Shown: in pieces, positions 52,201-61,541 of the stretch
How the letters are laid out: each line of letters opens with the position of its first letter
How positions within the stretch are numbered: position 1 is the first letter of the stretch
NCBI RefSeq assembly: GCF_006159205.1
Contig: NZ_CP040812.1
Location: 2,170,001-2,234,000, forward strand
Reading direction: 5' to 3'
Origin: Antarcticibacterium flavum
GTDB taxonomy: Bacteria > Bacteroidota > Bacteroidia > Flavobacteriales > Flavobacteriaceae
Length of the DNA: 64,000 bases
Notes under the pieces: generated by a model
Told to the model about the DNA's origin: nothing
Seen by the model: only the letters and a program-made list of their open reading frames with translations
The model's database searches: none
Program-made: the position numbers and the translations under genes

Positions 52201-52806
52201 TTATTTTTTCCGCAGAACAGGGTTAAGCTCCTCGTCGTTATACATCTTCATTTGGCGGTAGACCTTCATATACTTATCGCCTTTGCTTATATCCTCAAGT
52301 AATTGATTGATAGCTGTTGAGAGGTCTACCCTTTGTTCCAGTAACACATCAAGTTTTGCCTGGCATTTCATTTGATGCTCCTGGCTGGCATCCTCCCTGT
52401 TGGCCTCCTCATTCATATGATATATCTTAAGGGCGAGGATAGAAAGCCTGTCAATCCCCCAGGCGGGACTTTCAGTATTTATCGTGGCATCTTCCTTTGG
52501 AGTAACATCCTTGTATTTTTCCAGGAAATAGCTGTCAATATATTCTACCGTATCTGTACGGTCCTGGTTGGAGGCATCTATTTGCCTTTTAAGTTTAAGA
52601 GCCGCTTCAGGATCTATATTGGGATCACGAATGATATCTTCATAATGCCACTGTACAGTGTCTATCCAGCATTTGCGGTACAGCAAATGCTCCAGCAGCT
52701 CGTTCTCCCTGTCATAGGGATTCTCGAAAGGCTGCTCCACGCTGTTTATCTCGTGGTATTTCTCTATTACTTCTTGGAATATCTGGTTTGCTTTATCTGA
52801 AAACAT
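52201..52806 (-). CDS. DUF4254 protein
   Basis: A 201-residue, mostly helical, soluble protein. Family features are the N-terminal FQEVIEKYHEINSVEQPFEN, CWIDTVQWHYEDIIRDPNID and the central SPAWGIDRLSILALKIYHMN. DUF4254 is common in Bacteroidota next to GT9 genes; its function is unknown. It starts 1 base after the methylase stop and ends 11 bases before the GT9 start. Confidence 0.85.
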   Translation of the reverse strand: MFSDKANQIFQEVIEKYHEINSVEQPFENPYDRENELLEHLLYRKCWIDTVQWHYEDIIRDPNIDPEAALKLKRQIDASNQDRTDTVEYIDSYFLEKYKDVTPKEDATINTESPAWGIDRLSILALKIYHMNEEANREDASQEHQMKCQAKLDVLLEQRVDLSTAINQLLEDISKGDKYMKVYRQMKMYNDEELNPVLRKK

Positions 52807-52807
52807 A

Positions 52808-53809
52808 CTATTGATTTTTTTCTAGGATGTGTAAATATTCGGTCGTAGCAGTAGCTGTGTGATTCCTGTTCTCTGTCTTATCTGCTTTAAAACGCTGATA
52901 GTCTTTGGTTACCAGGTCGTATTTCCCGTACTGCTGCATGATTTTTTTAATTTCTTCCGCAGGCATTAAGCCCTCATTATTGTAACTAAGGAAAATATAG
53001 CTGAAATTTGCAGATCTAATGAGGTTTTCAAAGGAGTCCCTCACCTCCCCGGTTCTGCAATATGATGACTTATAATAGTCCCTTAGGCCTGTTTTTCCTT
53101 TAGGTACAAAGGTATCATATTTTGCAATAGTATTAAGCAAATGGTAGTTTGCTCCGTATTGCCGGGCATTGTAAGGTGGGTCTAAATACAGGATATCACC
53201 TTCAATGCGCTCAATAAGATCGTTGGCATCTTCCCGGTAAACCTTATGGCCATCTCCTGCGATCTCAAAATGGGCGGGAAGGATCTGCAAATCTTTTATT
53301 GCTGAAGGTTTTAATTTCTTGAGGTAAGCCCCGTAAACCGATGCTGTATTGGCCACTTTATCTGCACTTTCAATAACAGAAGCCAGCAGAAAATAATAAA
53401 GATCTTCCTCGATGACAGATGTTTCACGCCAATCCTCCAGTTTTATCCTCGCAGCATCGATCTTGCGTGCATTTTCAGCAGAAAAATAAAGCCTTCCTTC
53501 CTCTCCTCCTTCAGCATAGTGCTTAAAAATAAATCCTTCCCTGCCGGGCAAATTGTTTAATTCTTCAATCCTCTCTTTAAAATTTAACTCCCGATTATTT
53601 CCAATATAATTTTTAAGCAATGCATAGCTGTAATATTCGATATCATTGGCCAGTACTTTTTTTACCAATGGCTTAAAACTACGGCCCACAATACCCGTAC
53701 CCGCAAAGAGGTCACAAAATACTTTTCCTGTAAGGTCCAGCCCCATAACCTCCTCTACGGTGGAGCGAATAAAACCGGCAAGTTTATGTTTAGATCCTAT
53801 GTAATTCAT
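52808..53809 (-). CDS. D12-class adenine-N6 DNA methyltransferase
   Basis: A 333-residue MethyltransfD12 enzyme. It opens MNYIGSKHKLAGFI, has the AdoMet motif DLFAGTGIVGR (Asp33) and the catalytic DPPYNARQYG (Asp210), with a helical target-recognition region between them. It should methylate adenine in a short DNA site. An ATG four codons into the open frame is chosen because it forms an ATGA overlap with the upstream gene. That upstream gene looks like a nuclease, suggesting a restriction-modification pair. Confidence 0.9.
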   Translation of the reverse strand: MNYIGSKHKLAGFIRSTVEEVMGLDLTGKVFCDLFAGTGIVGRSFKPLVKKVLANDIEYYSYALLKNYIGNNRELNFKERIEELNNLPGREGFIFKHYAEGGEEGRLYFSAENARKIDAARIKLEDWRETSVIEEDLYYFLLASVIESADKVANTASVYGAYLKKLKPSAIKDLQILPAHFEIAGDGHKVYREDANDLIERIEGDILYLDPPYNARQYGANYHLLNTIAKYDTFVPKGKTGLRDYYKSSYCRTGEVRDSFENLIRSANFSYIFLSYNNEGLMPAEEIKKIMQQYGKYDLVTKDYQRFKADKTENRNHTATATTEYLHILEKNQ

Positions 53810-54450
53810 TTTATTGCCCAAATAATGTCTGAGAAGGCGAATTTCCCGGGTTGGTATTGAAACTTCAGCAATTTTTGAGAGTCAAAATTAACAACATAAT
53901 CTTCAACCACCTCCTTTAGAAACAGAATTTCTGCTTTTAATTTCCAATGATCACCCCCTTCAGCATATACTATAAGGAACAACCTGTTATAGTAATGCAT
54001 TCTTTGCTGTGAACTTTGGTTGCGGTATAGCCAGGTAACCAAATCACCGGGATGTCGCTGTGCATAATCCAAAGCGTGGTTAAAGCCTCTGGGGTAAATA
54101 CTGGTCTTTAGGTCCATATCCACTCCCTGAATATTAAAATCCCGAAGCCTGTCCCTCTCGTCCCGCGCAGGGGTAACACCCGGTAAATCGCAGAAAATAC
54201 TTTCAACGGCTTTTGCGCTCCAGAAGTTATACCACCTGTTTGCCGCATAATTAATAAAAGAAGCTTTTTCCAGGTTTTGCTGTTCGGCAACCTTCCCTGC
54301 CTGCTCCAGGACCTCCTCCCAGCTTTGTGTTCTATAAATAAAGCCAGAAAATCTATCCCATTGATCATTTTGCTTTCTTCCCCAGCTGTATGGATGATCC
54401 AGCCGCTTTTTTAATTCGTCCTCTATTTGAAACAGCTGCCGGGAATTCAA
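53806..54450 (-). CDS. Putative PD-(D/E)xK nuclease-like protein paired with the D12 methylase
   Basis: A 214-residue soluble protein I do not recognise as a named family. It has a segment compatible with a PD-(D/E)xK nuclease core: a helix AKAVESIFCDLP (Glu83), then RLRDFNIQGVDMDLKTSIYP with Asp104, Asp111 and the Asp113-x-Lys115 triad. The length fits a small type II restriction enzyme. It starts with TTG overlapping the DUF6427 TGA by 4 bases, and its TGA overlaps the methylase ATG (ATGA). Alternative readings are a non-enzymatic accessory protein or an ordinary conserved gene. Confidence 0.55.
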   Translation of the reverse strand: MNSRQLFQIEDELKKRLDHPYSWGRKQNDQWDRFSGFIYRTQSWEEVLEQAGKVAEQQNLEKASFINYAANRWYNFWSAKAVESIFCDLPGVTPARDERDRLRDFNIQGVDMDLKTSIYPRGFNHALDYAQRHPGDLVTWLYRNQSSQQRMHYYNRLFLIVYAEGGDHWKLKAEILFLKEVVEDYVVNFDSQKLLKFQYQPGKFAFSDIIWAIK

Positions 54451-55373
54451 AATATGAAGGGTATTAGAATGGGCATGAGAATAAGGCCAAAGAGCAGGAT
54501 CTCTTTAAAGACTTTTTCTTTTTTACTTTCAAAATAATTGGAAGAGATTATAGAAAGGGGAACGAAAAAGAACAATAATTCACTGCCATTCTTGACCGGC
54601 GAAAACAATGCAACTGCAATAGCGGTAACCAAAGTAAGGAGTACAAGTATATATGTGGGCCTGGAGTTTATATTGGCCTTTTGAAGCAGTCCCAGGTAAA
54701 AGAAAAGCGTCCAAACACATAGGGCAAGAATGATGCTTAGGGGAATAAATAACGCCGGATTGCTGTACTGTTCAAAATCAAAACTGCTGGTTTCAAACCA
54801 CAGGGAGAACGTATAAAAGTCATCATACATAATGATGCTAAAGGATGTTACCAATCCAAAGACCGCCAGGAAGGCAATCCCGGGAACCAGCCAGTTCTTA
54901 AAATAGTTTGCAACGTGAAGCAGGATCCCGCTGTATACGATCAATAAAAAGAGGATCGCCCAAAAATAGAACAGGGAAGCAATGCATATCCAGAAGGTGG
55001 CGTCAAAGATCTTTTGCCTAATGTCCTTTTGCGATCGCAGGCTTATTACTCTTCTCAATGCCAGCAGTACACATAGATTGGCGATAATTACCTGATCATT
55101 GCGCAATATTTCCCAAAAAGAGACCGAAAGCACCCCAAATATGAGGATCTTAAAGGCACTGCGTTTTGTAAGGTCATTTTTCTTGGCTATAAAATTAAGC
55201 ACAGAAACGCTTATAATAAAAACAATAAGGACCCCAAATTTTGCCGTCGTTCCTGAAAGACTAAAGGAGTCAAGCAGTGGCCGCAAGTTTGCCAGCAGAT
55301 AAAAAGCCGCCATGAATAATATGACGGCAAGAAAATTTATAGGTTTTGATTTGCTAAAAAAGCTTGTTAGCAT
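54447..55373 (-). CDS. DUF6427 integral membrane protein
   Basis: A 308-residue protein with about nine to ten membrane helices (INFLAVILFMAAFYLLANLR, FGVLIVFIISVSVLNFIAKK, LFYFWAILFLLIVYSGILLH) and an LPS-ligase-free, transporter-like profile. I associate it with DUF6427, which sits beside purD and DUF6341 in many flavobacteria. Function unknown. It heads the five-gene leftward operon and is divergent from DUF6341. Confidence 0.78.
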   Translation of the reverse strand: MLTSFFSKSKPINFLAVILFMAAFYLLANLRPLLDSFSLSGTTAKFGVLIVFIISVSVLNFIAKKNDLTKRSAFKILIFGVLSVSFWEILRNDQVIIANLCVLLALRRVISLRSQKDIRQKIFDATFWICIASLFYFWAILFLLIVYSGILLHVANYFKNWLVPGIAFLAVFGLVTSFSIIMYDDFYTFSLWFETSSFDFEQYSNPALFIPLSIILALCVWTLFFYLGLLQKANINSRPTYILVLLTLVTAIAVALFSPVKNGSELLFFFVPLSIISSNYFESKKEKVFKEILLFGLILMPILIPFIF

Positions 55374-55393
55374 TACCGTTTTTTATATTTTTG
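55364..55393 (+). promoter_or_regulatory. Promoter of the DUF6341 gene
   Basis: TTG (55364-55366) and TATTTTTG (55386-55393), 19 bases apart, fit the Bacteroidota consensus. The ATG is 26 bases after the -7 box. The -33 element overlaps the start of the divergent DUF6427 gene. Confidence 0.6.
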
Positions 55394-55419
55394 TGAAAAT
55401 AATATTTCAAACTAAAGAA

Positions 55420-55653
55420 ATGAGAGATTTTTTTGAGGGAATTGCCTGGTTATTTGAGGAGATTTTATTTCTTCCATTTAATATGCTTAGAGATGTAGAG
55501 TTTGAAACCTCCTGGTTTTTAGCTAACATTATAAACTGGATCTTTGTACTTGTTGTAATTGTTGCCTTCGCATACTGGATGAAGCAGCTTAAGAAATTCA
55601 ATGACAATGACGAGGAAAACCGTGATCCTACTGCACATTCCTTTTTAGGATAA
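55420..55653 (+). CDS. DUF6341 small membrane protein
   Basis: A 77-residue protein with one or two membrane helices: MRDFFEGIAWLFEEILFLPF, then ANIINWIFVLVVIVAFAYWM and a polar end (KQLKKFNDNDEENRDPTAH). This matches DUF6341 as I recall it, conserved beside purD in flavobacteria. The start is the ATG 26 bases after the promoter box; a longer in-frame version would begin before the promoter. Its 3' end overlaps the purD stop by 9 bases. Function unknown. Confidence 0.75.
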   Translation: MRDFFEGIAWLFEEILFLPFNMLRDVEFETSWFLANIINWIFVLVVIVAFAYWMKQLKKFNDNDEENRDPTAHSFLG

Positions 55654-56919
55654 ATCAAATCCAAGGTCTTTTCTATAATACATCTTATCAAAATGGAGTT
55701 TATCGACATTTTGATAAGATTTTTTTAGTGCCTCTTTGTAATCCTTTCCAAAAGAGGTAACAGCAAGCACACGCCCGCCGCTGCTAAGGATCTTTCCGTC
55801 CTTTTGGGTAGTGCCGGCATGATACACTACCGAGCCGTCAACATTATCCAGACCTGATATCTCCTTTGACTTTTCATAATCCTCAGGATATCCGCCAGAA
55901 ACCAGAACTACTGTCACAGCAGATTCTTTCTTAATGTTAACTTCAACCTCATCAAGCCTTTGTTGAGCAGTTTTTTGAAGTAATAGTACCAGATCGTTCT
56001 CTATCCTCGGTAAAACCACTTCTGTTTCGGGATCTCCCATTCTCACATTATACTCAATAACATAAGGATCATCACCTACTTTCATTAAACCAATGAAGAC
56101 AAAACCCTTATAATCGATCTTTTCCTCTCTAAGCCCTTCAATGGTAGGTTTTATAATACGCTCTTCCACCTTCTTCATGAATTCCTCATTGGCAAATGGT
56201 ACAGGGGAAATGGCACCCATACCACCGGTATTTAAACCTGTATTGCCTTCGCCAATTCGCTTGTAATCCTTTGCTGTAGGAAGAACCTTGTAATTCTTAC
56301 CATCTGTAAGAACAAAAACACTTAGTTCTATACCCTCAAGGAATTCTTCAATAACCACAGTAGCTCCTGCAGCACCAAATTTGCTGTCCACAAGCATATT
56401 CTCCAGTTCCTGTTTTGCTTCGGCCAGATCTTCTAAAATTAAAACCCCTTTTCCGGCAGCCAGCCCATCAGCCTTTAAGACATACGGCGCATTTAAGGTC
56501 TCCAGGAATTTCTTCCCTGCCTCAAGACTTTCAGCAGTAAAACTTTGATAAGCCGCAGTTGGTATCTTGTGTATCCCCATAAATTCCTTGGCACGTTCCT
56601 TACTTCCTTCCAGCAGCGCTCCCCTTTTTGAAGGTCCTATAAGCATCACCTCCTTTAAGTCGGGATCTTCCTGAAAATAGTCATATATTCCTTCTACCAG
56701 AGGATCCTCAGGCCCTACAACTACCATTTGTATATTTTTCTCCAATACAAATTCCCTGATCGCTTCAAAATTGGTTACTTTCAAATTGACATTTTCAGCT
56801 ACCTGGGCAGTACCTGCATTCCCGGGGGCAACGAATAGATTTGAGCAGTTTGCACTCTCTTTGATCTTTACTGCGAATGCGTGCTCACGCCCGCCGGCGC
56901 CAAGGATTAAAATATTCAT
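55645..56919 (-). CDS. purD: Phosphoribosylamine--glycine ligase
   Basis: A 424-residue GAR synthetase with ATP-grasp fold. It opens MNILILGAGGREHAFAVKIK, and has VGPEDPLVEGI, the AAGKGVLI ATP loop, GMGAISPVPF and the metal/ATP site EYNVRMGDPETEVVLPR. It joins glycine to phosphoribosylamine in purine synthesis. Its 3' end overlaps DUF6341 by 9 bases in convergent arrangement. Confidence 0.97.
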   Translation of the reverse strand: MNILILGAGGREHAFAVKIKESANCSNLFVAPGNAGTAQVAENVNLKVTNFEAIREFVLEKNIQMVVVGPEDPLVEGIYDYFQEDPDLKEVMLIGPSKRGALLEGSKERAKEFMGIHKIPTAAYQSFTAESLEAGKKFLETLNAPYVLKADGLAAGKGVLILEDLAEAKQELENMLVDSKFGAAGATVVIEEFLEGIELSVFVLTDGKNYKVLPTAKDYKRIGEGNTGLNTGGMGAISPVPFANEEFMKKVEERIIKPTIEGLREEKIDYKGFVFIGLMKVGDDPYVIEYNVRMGDPETEVVLPRIENDLVLLLQKTAQQRLDEVEVNIKKESAVTVVLVSGGYPEDYEKSKEISGLDNVDGSVVYHAGTTQKDGKILSSGGRVLAVTSFGKDYKEALKKSYQNVDKLHFDKMYYRKDLGFDLS

Positions 56920-56945
56920 ATGGAAGTTGTTTTATATTCTTGTGC

Positions 56946-56953
56946 CAAAAATA
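56946..56953 (-). promoter_or_regulatory. -7 promoter element of purD
   Basis: On the minus strand the sequence is TATTTTTG, an exact match, 26 bases before the purD ATG. No purine riboswitch-like fold is evident in the short leader. Confidence 0.5.
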
Positions 56954-57007
56954 ATTGTTTGTAAATTGAAGCACTAATAAATTCCAATAAAATAAAGCCA
57001 ATTTCCC

Positions 57008-58315
57008 TTGAACTGGTTTAAGATCTCCCTTCAGCTTAACAGGTTCCCTATCAACAGGGCACAGGAAAAACTATGGCAAATTCAAAAGATACCCGAGGAT
57101 GTCTATGGCGCATACCTTGAAGAGCAATCCCGTCATATTGTAGAGTATCACCTGCAGCATAACGAGCATTACCGGCAGTTTTATGGCAGTAATAATTTCA
57201 CATCATGGGAGGAGGTGCCTGTAATGCAAAAGAAGGACCTGCAACGCCCCCTGGACCAGCGGCTAAGCAAACCTTATACAAAATCAACCTGCTACATAGG
57301 TAAAACTTCTGGTTCCAGCGGTCATCCCTTTATCTTTGCAAAGGACAGGTTTTGCCATGCCCTTACCTGGGCAGAGTTCATCGACAGGTACCAATGGATA
57401 GATATTGACCTTAACAGCTCCTTACAAGCACGATTCTACGGGATCCCCCTGGATTTCTATGGCAATCTTTTGGAGCGTTTTAAAGACCGGGTAAGCCTTC
57501 GCCGGCGTTTTAATGTCTTTGATCTAAGCGAGAAGAAAATGCTGGCTTTCCTCGAGAGGTTCAGGAAGTCACCTTTTGATTATGTCAATGGCTATACCAG
57601 TGCAATTGTATTGTTTGCCAAATATTTACAGAAGAAAAATTTAAAATTAAAGGATCTGTGCCCTACTCTTAAGGTGTGCATAGTTACTTCTGAAAAACTT
57701 TTTGAAAAAGACAAACAGCTTATTGAGACATTCTTTGGAGTGCCTGTTGTAAACGAATATGGAGCCAGCGAGGTGGGTCTTATAGCTTTTGAAAATTCAA
57801 ATGGGGAATGGATCGTAAATTCTGAAAGCCTCTTTATTGAGATCCTTGATGAGAATAACCAGATCTTGCCGAATGGTGAGGAAGGGCGTATTGTGATCAC
57901 CTCGCTATACAATAAGGCTCATCCCATGATACGCTATGATATTGGGGATACCGGCACCTTAATGCCCGGAAGCACCTTAAAGCGGCCAATACTTAAAAAA
58001 CTTACCGGAAGGACAAATGATGTGGCAAAACTGGCAGATGGCAAAGTGGTCCCGGGTTTGACTTTCTACTATGTGACAAAATCAATTATAGAAGACGCAG
58101 GTAGCATTAAGGAGTTTGTGATCGTTCAAACAGCACTGGATACTTTTAAGATCGAATACGTGAGCGAGCAGGAATTCACCCCCGTCCAGGTGCAAAGGAT
58201 ACTTACGGCCATAGAGACTTTTGTGGGTAAGAACCTGCAGGTAGAACTGGAAAGAAAGAATATCCTTCAAAGGAATATAAGCGGGAAGCTAAAACAATTC
58301 ACCTCTCTTATTTAA
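57008..58315 (+). CDS. CapK/phenylacetate-CoA ligase-like adenylate-forming protein
   Basis: A 435-residue member of the phenylacetate-CoA ligase/CapK branch of the ANL superfamily. The ATP loop is GKTSGSSGHPFIFAK, followed by NEYGASEVGLIAFE and PMIRYDIGDTG with the hinge region. These proteins activate acids as adenylates; CapK-type members occur in surface polysaccharide clusters. It starts with TTG, as no ATG precedes the conserved region. It converges on the sugar operon and overlaps the GT2 gene by 8 bases. Confidence 0.82.
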   Translation: MNWFKISLQLNRFPINRAQEKLWQIQKIPEDVYGAYLEEQSRHIVEYHLQHNEHYRQFYGSNNFTSWEEVPVMQKKDLQRPLDQRLSKPYTKSTCYIGKTSGSSGHPFIFAKDRFCHALTWAEFIDRYQWIDIDLNSSLQARFYGIPLDFYGNLLERFKDRVSLRRRFNVFDLSEKKMLAFLERFRKSPFDYVNGYTSAIVLFAKYLQKKNLKLKDLCPTLKVCIVTSEKLFEKDKQLIETFFGVPVVNEYGASEVGLIAFENSNGEWIVNSESLFIEILDENNQILPNGEEGRIVITSLYNKAHPMIRYDIGDTGTLMPGSTLKRPILKKLTGRTNDVAKLADGKVVPGLTFYYVTKSIIEDAGSIKEFVIVQTALDTFKIEYVSEQEFTPVQVQRILTAIETFVGKNLQVELERKNILQRNISGKLKQFTSLI

Positions 58316-59084
58316 GCTTTTTAACCTGACGGTTCTTTACAAGAAAGTGTTCCCAAAGAAACCTGCTCATTGCTCCCAGGCTTTTTAGAAAACCATATTC
58401 AAGAAAGCTCCTGTAGATCCTGTAGTTATGGCGCAGGAGTTTCCATTTATTTCCTGAGACCGAATTCTTTCTAACCCTGTAACAGGCAAGAGGTGCAGTA
58501 ATAGCACGTGTTGACCCAACTTTTTTTAGTATCTCCAGCCACAAAGCCCAGTCCTGCCGCTTCCTAATAACTGGAGCATATACCTTTCCCACTTTCCTCA
58601 CATCATAAATGCCGGTAAGATTTCCCACGTAATTTGATTTAAGTAGTTTTTGATAAGTAAGATGTGGAAGGGCTTTTATCTCCTTTTGCAAAAGCTTTCC
58701 ATCCTCATCGATCAGGATATAACTTGAGAAGGTCATCGCGAGGTCATGCTCCTGCATAAATTTAAGCTGCTCCTCAAGCTTTAAAGGCATCCAAAGATCA
58801 TCGGCATCCAAGAACGCAATATAATCTCCTGTAGCAGCTTTAATGCCTTTATTTCGAGCCGCACCCGCTCCCCGGTTAATGGGATTTTTAATAATGTGAA
58901 TATTGGGATAGAGTTGCGCATATTCCTCCACAATTTTCACAGTGGGATCTGTTGATGCATCATCTATAACCCAAAGTTCCCAATTGTCCCAGGTTTGATG
59001 AAGAACAGATTCTATCGCCCCTGCAATATATGCTTCGGAATTATATGCCGGCATGATTACAGAAACCTTAGACGCTTCGTGCAT
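58308..59084 (-). CDS. Family 2 glycosyltransferase
   Basis: A 258-residue GT-A enzyme: VSVIMPAYNSEAYIAGAIES, DDASTDPTVKIVEEYA, GAGAARNKGI and the metal-binding DADDLW. It lacks membrane helices. It adds a sugar to a growing surface glycan in the cytoplasm. It is the last gene of the leftward sugar operon, 7 bases after the UXS-like gene. Confidence 0.92.
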   Translation of the reverse strand: MHEASKVSVIMPAYNSEAYIAGAIESVLHQTWDNWELWVIDDASTDPTVKIVEEYAQLYPNIHIIKNPINRGAGAARNKGIKAATGDYIAFLDADDLWMPLKLEEQLKFMQEHDLAMTFSSYILIDEDGKLLQKEIKALPHLTYQKLLKSNYVGNLTGIYDVRKVGKVYAPVIRKRQDWALWLEILKKVGSTRAITAPLACYRVRKNSVSGNKWKLLRHNYRIYRSFLEYGFLKSLGAMSRFLWEHFLVKNRQVKKLK

Positions 59085-59091
59085 AGCTATA

Positions 59092-60081
59092 TTAGCGTTT
59101 TATATGCCTGGAAAAGTCTTTGTGCTCACTCTTAAAAAGTTCTTCCTCTGTTAAGCCTTTAAAATATTCGTATGTGATCTTCATTCCCTCCTGCCTTGAA
59201 ACCTTTGGCTCCCATCCAAGGATCTCTTTTGCCCTGGTAATATCGGGTTGTCGCTGCATGGGATCATCTGCCGGCAAGGGTTCATAAATTATTTTTTGAG
59301 TGGTATTTGTAAGTTTTATGATTTCTTCAGCAAAATCCTTAATAGTGATCTCATCTGGGTTTCCAATATTCACAGGATCTGTATAATCACTAAGCAGAAG
59401 CCTGTAAATTCCTTCCACCTGGTCATCCACATAACAAAAAGACCTGGTTTGGGAACCATCCCCAAAGACTGTAAGGTCCTGCCCCCTCAAGGCCTGACCA
59501 ATAAAAGCGGGGATCACCCGGCCATCATTCAACCTCATCCTGGGGCCATATGTATTAAAGATCCTTGCTATACGGGTATCAACGCCGTGAAAACGGTGAT
59601 AGGCCATGGTCATTGATTCCTGAAAACGTTTGGCCTCATCATATACTCCCCGGGGACATATCGTATTAACATTCCCGTAATAATCCTCGGTTTGTGGGTG
59701 CACCAGGGGATCTCCATACACTTCAGATGTTGACGCAATAAGGATCCTTGCATTCTTTTCCTTTGCAAGGCCCAGCAGGTGCCAAATTCCAAGAGAACCA
59801 ACCTTTAGGGTTTGAATAGGGATCTTTAAATAATCTATTGGACTTGCCGGCGAGGCAAAATGCAGGATATAATCAAGCTCTCCCCGAACGTGTACAAACT
59901 GGGTAACATCGTAATTGAAGAATTCAAAATTTTGATGGTTGAGAAGGTGGGCAATATTTTTCATATCCCCGGTAATGAGGTTATCCATTCCAATAACTTC
60001 AAAACCTTCTTTTATAAACCTGTCACTAAGATGGGATCCAAGGAATCCCGCTGCCCCGGTAATGAGTATTCTTTTTGCCAT
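59092..60081 (-). CDS. NAD-dependent sugar epimerase/decarboxylase, UDP-glucuronate decarboxylase-like
   Basis: A 329-residue extended [17 protein letters not shown], then [16 protein letters not shown], the STSEVYGDP segment and the YDEAKR catalytic Tyr-Lys with [18 protein letters not shown]. The [20 protein letters not shown] block resembles UDP-xylose synthase. It probably makes UDP-xylose from UDP-glucuronate for surface sugar. The first ATG is at 60081; a TTG one codon earlier is also open. Confidence 0.85.
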   Translation of the reverse strand: MAKRILITGAAGFLGSHLSDRFIKEGFEVIGMDNLITGDMKNIAHLLNHQNFEFFNYDVTQFVHVRGELDYILHFASPASPIDYLKIPIQTLKVGSLGIWHLLGLAKEKNARILIASTSEVYGDPLVHPQTEDYYGNVNTICPRGVYDEAKRFQESMTMAYHRFHGVDTRIARIFNTYGPRMRLNDGRVIPAFIGQALRGQDLTVFGDGSQTRSFCYVDDQVEGIYRLLLSDYTDPVNIGNPDEITIKDFAEEIIKLTNTTQKIIYEPLPADDPMQRQPDITRAKEILGWEPKVSRQEGMKITYEYFKGLTEEELFKSEHKDFSRHIKR

Positions 60082-60128
60082 CAAATAGAATTTATGTTAA
60101 GCCTAAATTTAACGAAAATATTGAAAGA

Positions 60129-60992
60129 TCAATCTTTTACAGAACCGGTTTCATATAATTCTTTCAAAGCATCTTCCCAGGACGCAATCGATTTTGATAA
60201 ACCAGCTTGCACCTTTTCTTTATCCAGCACACTATAGGCCGGCCTCTTTGCTATGGTTTGGTAAGAATTGTCCTCTTTAAGGCTTACAGAATCCAGATTG
60301 CCCGAAATCTTAAGTATCTCCCTTGCAAATCCATACCAGGTGGTTTGTCCTGTGTTGCTGTAATGATATAAACCGTAATTGCTGTTATTTTCTTTTATTA
60401 ACCCAACAATGAGCCTGGCTAAGTGATTTGCATTGGTAGGGGTACCGGTTTGAGAGGTCGTGATATTCAATGCTGCCCCTTCCCTTGCCTTATTTAATAT
60501 AGTTTTGTAAAAATTATGGCCAAACTGTGAGTATAACCAGGAGGTCCTAAAGATGAAATATGCGTGGCTTATTTCCTCTATAAATTGCTCCCCTTTTAGT
60601 TTGGAAGCACCATAAACATTTATGGGGGCCGTTTGATCCTCTTCCTTATAAGGAGTAGATGCACTGCCGTCAAAAACATAATCTGTAGAAAAATGGAATA
60701 AAACTGTCCTGTTTTTTTTGCAAATTTCTGCCAGGTTCTTTACCGCTGTTGCATTGATAAGAAATGCTTTTTCACGATCATCCTCCGCCTTCTCTACGTT
60801 GGTATACGCCGCACAGTTTATACAAAAATCTATTCTTTTACTGCTAAAGACCTGTTGTAGATCATAGGTTAAAGTGATATCCACTTCATTGGAATCCATA
60901 AATAACCAGTCAATATCATCCATCTCGCGGGTAGCAAGTTCAAAACATTTCCCCAGTTGCCCACCGGCTCCTGTTATCAAAACTGTTTTCAT
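60129..60992 (-). CDS. rfbD: dTDP-4-dehydrorhamnose reductase
   Basis: A 287-residue SDR: GAGGQLGKCFELA, DWLFMDSNEVDITL, CAAYTNVEKAEDD, the STDYVFDG motif and the YGASKLKGEQF catalytic Tyr-Lys. It reduces dTDP-4-keto-rhamnose to dTDP-L-rhamnose with NADPH. It overlaps rfbC by 4 bases, so translation is coupled. The rfbA and rfbB genes are not in this window. Confidence 0.95.
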   Translation of the reverse strand: MKTVLITGAGGQLGKCFELATREMDDIDWLFMDSNEVDITLTYDLQQVFSSKRIDFCINCAAYTNVEKAEDDREKAFLINATAVKNLAEICKKNRTVLFHFSTDYVFDGSASTPYKEEDQTAPINVYGASKLKGEQFIEEISHAYFIFRTSWLYSQFGHNFYKTILNKAREGAALNITTSQTGTPTNANHLARLIVGLIKENNSNYGLYHYSNTGQTTWYGFAREILKISGNLDSVSLKEDNSYQTIAKRPAYSVLDKEKVQAGLSKSIASWEDALKELYETGSVKD

Positions 60993-61534
60993 GGAAAAAG
61001 CATTTTAAGGGTTGGAAGCTGCTTGTCCTTGGTGGATAATATAAGATCCTCTTCAGGCATTCCCCAGTCAATTGCAAGTTCAGGATCATTATAGATCACG
61101 CCGCTCTCTGCCCCGGGGGAATAATATCGGTCGCATTTATAAGAAAATACAGAGACCTCAGAGAGGGTTAAAAATCCATGTGCAAACCCCTGCGGAATGA
61201 ACAGCTGGTGGTGCTCTTTATCATTCAGCAAAATACTGAAGGATTTTTTAAACGTAGGAGAATCTGGTCTAAGGTCTACCACTACGTCCAGCACCTCGCC
61301 ATAGATCACCCTTACAAGCTTTGCCTGCGCGTGATCGCCCCCCTGGAAATGTAGCCCCCTTAATACGCCTCTCGTGGAAACCGATTGGTTATCCTGTACA
61401 AAATCAATATCCAGGCCTGTGCCTTCCCTGAATTTATTTTTGCGGTAACTCTCCAGGAAGATGCCACGGTGGTCTCTAAAGACATCTGGTGCTATATAAA
61501 AACAATCCTTTAAGGGGGTTGAATGAAATTTCAT
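60989..61534 (-). CDS. rfbC: dTDP-4-dehydrorhamnose 3,5-epimerase
   Basis: A 181-residue cupin: VFRDHRGIFLESYRKNKFRE, RGLHFQGGDHAQAKLVRVIY with the catalytic His, and IPQGFAHGFLTLSEVSVFSY with the Tyr/Asp. It epimerises dTDP-4-keto-6-deoxyglucose at C3 and C5. The pair rfbC/rfbD indicates L-rhamnose in a surface glycan. It starts 7 bases after the unknown 561-residue gene. Confidence 0.96.
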   Translation of the reverse strand: MKFHSTPLKDCFYIAPDVFRDHRGIFLESYRKNKFREGTGLDIDFVQDNQSVSTRGVLRGLHFQGGDHAQAKLVRVIYGEVLDVVVDLRPDSPTFKKSFSILLNDKEHHQLFIPQGFAHGFLTLSEVSVFSYKCDRYYSPGAESGVIYNDPELAIDWGMPEEDLILSTKDKQLPTLKMLFP

Positions 61535-61541
61535 GTAAATA

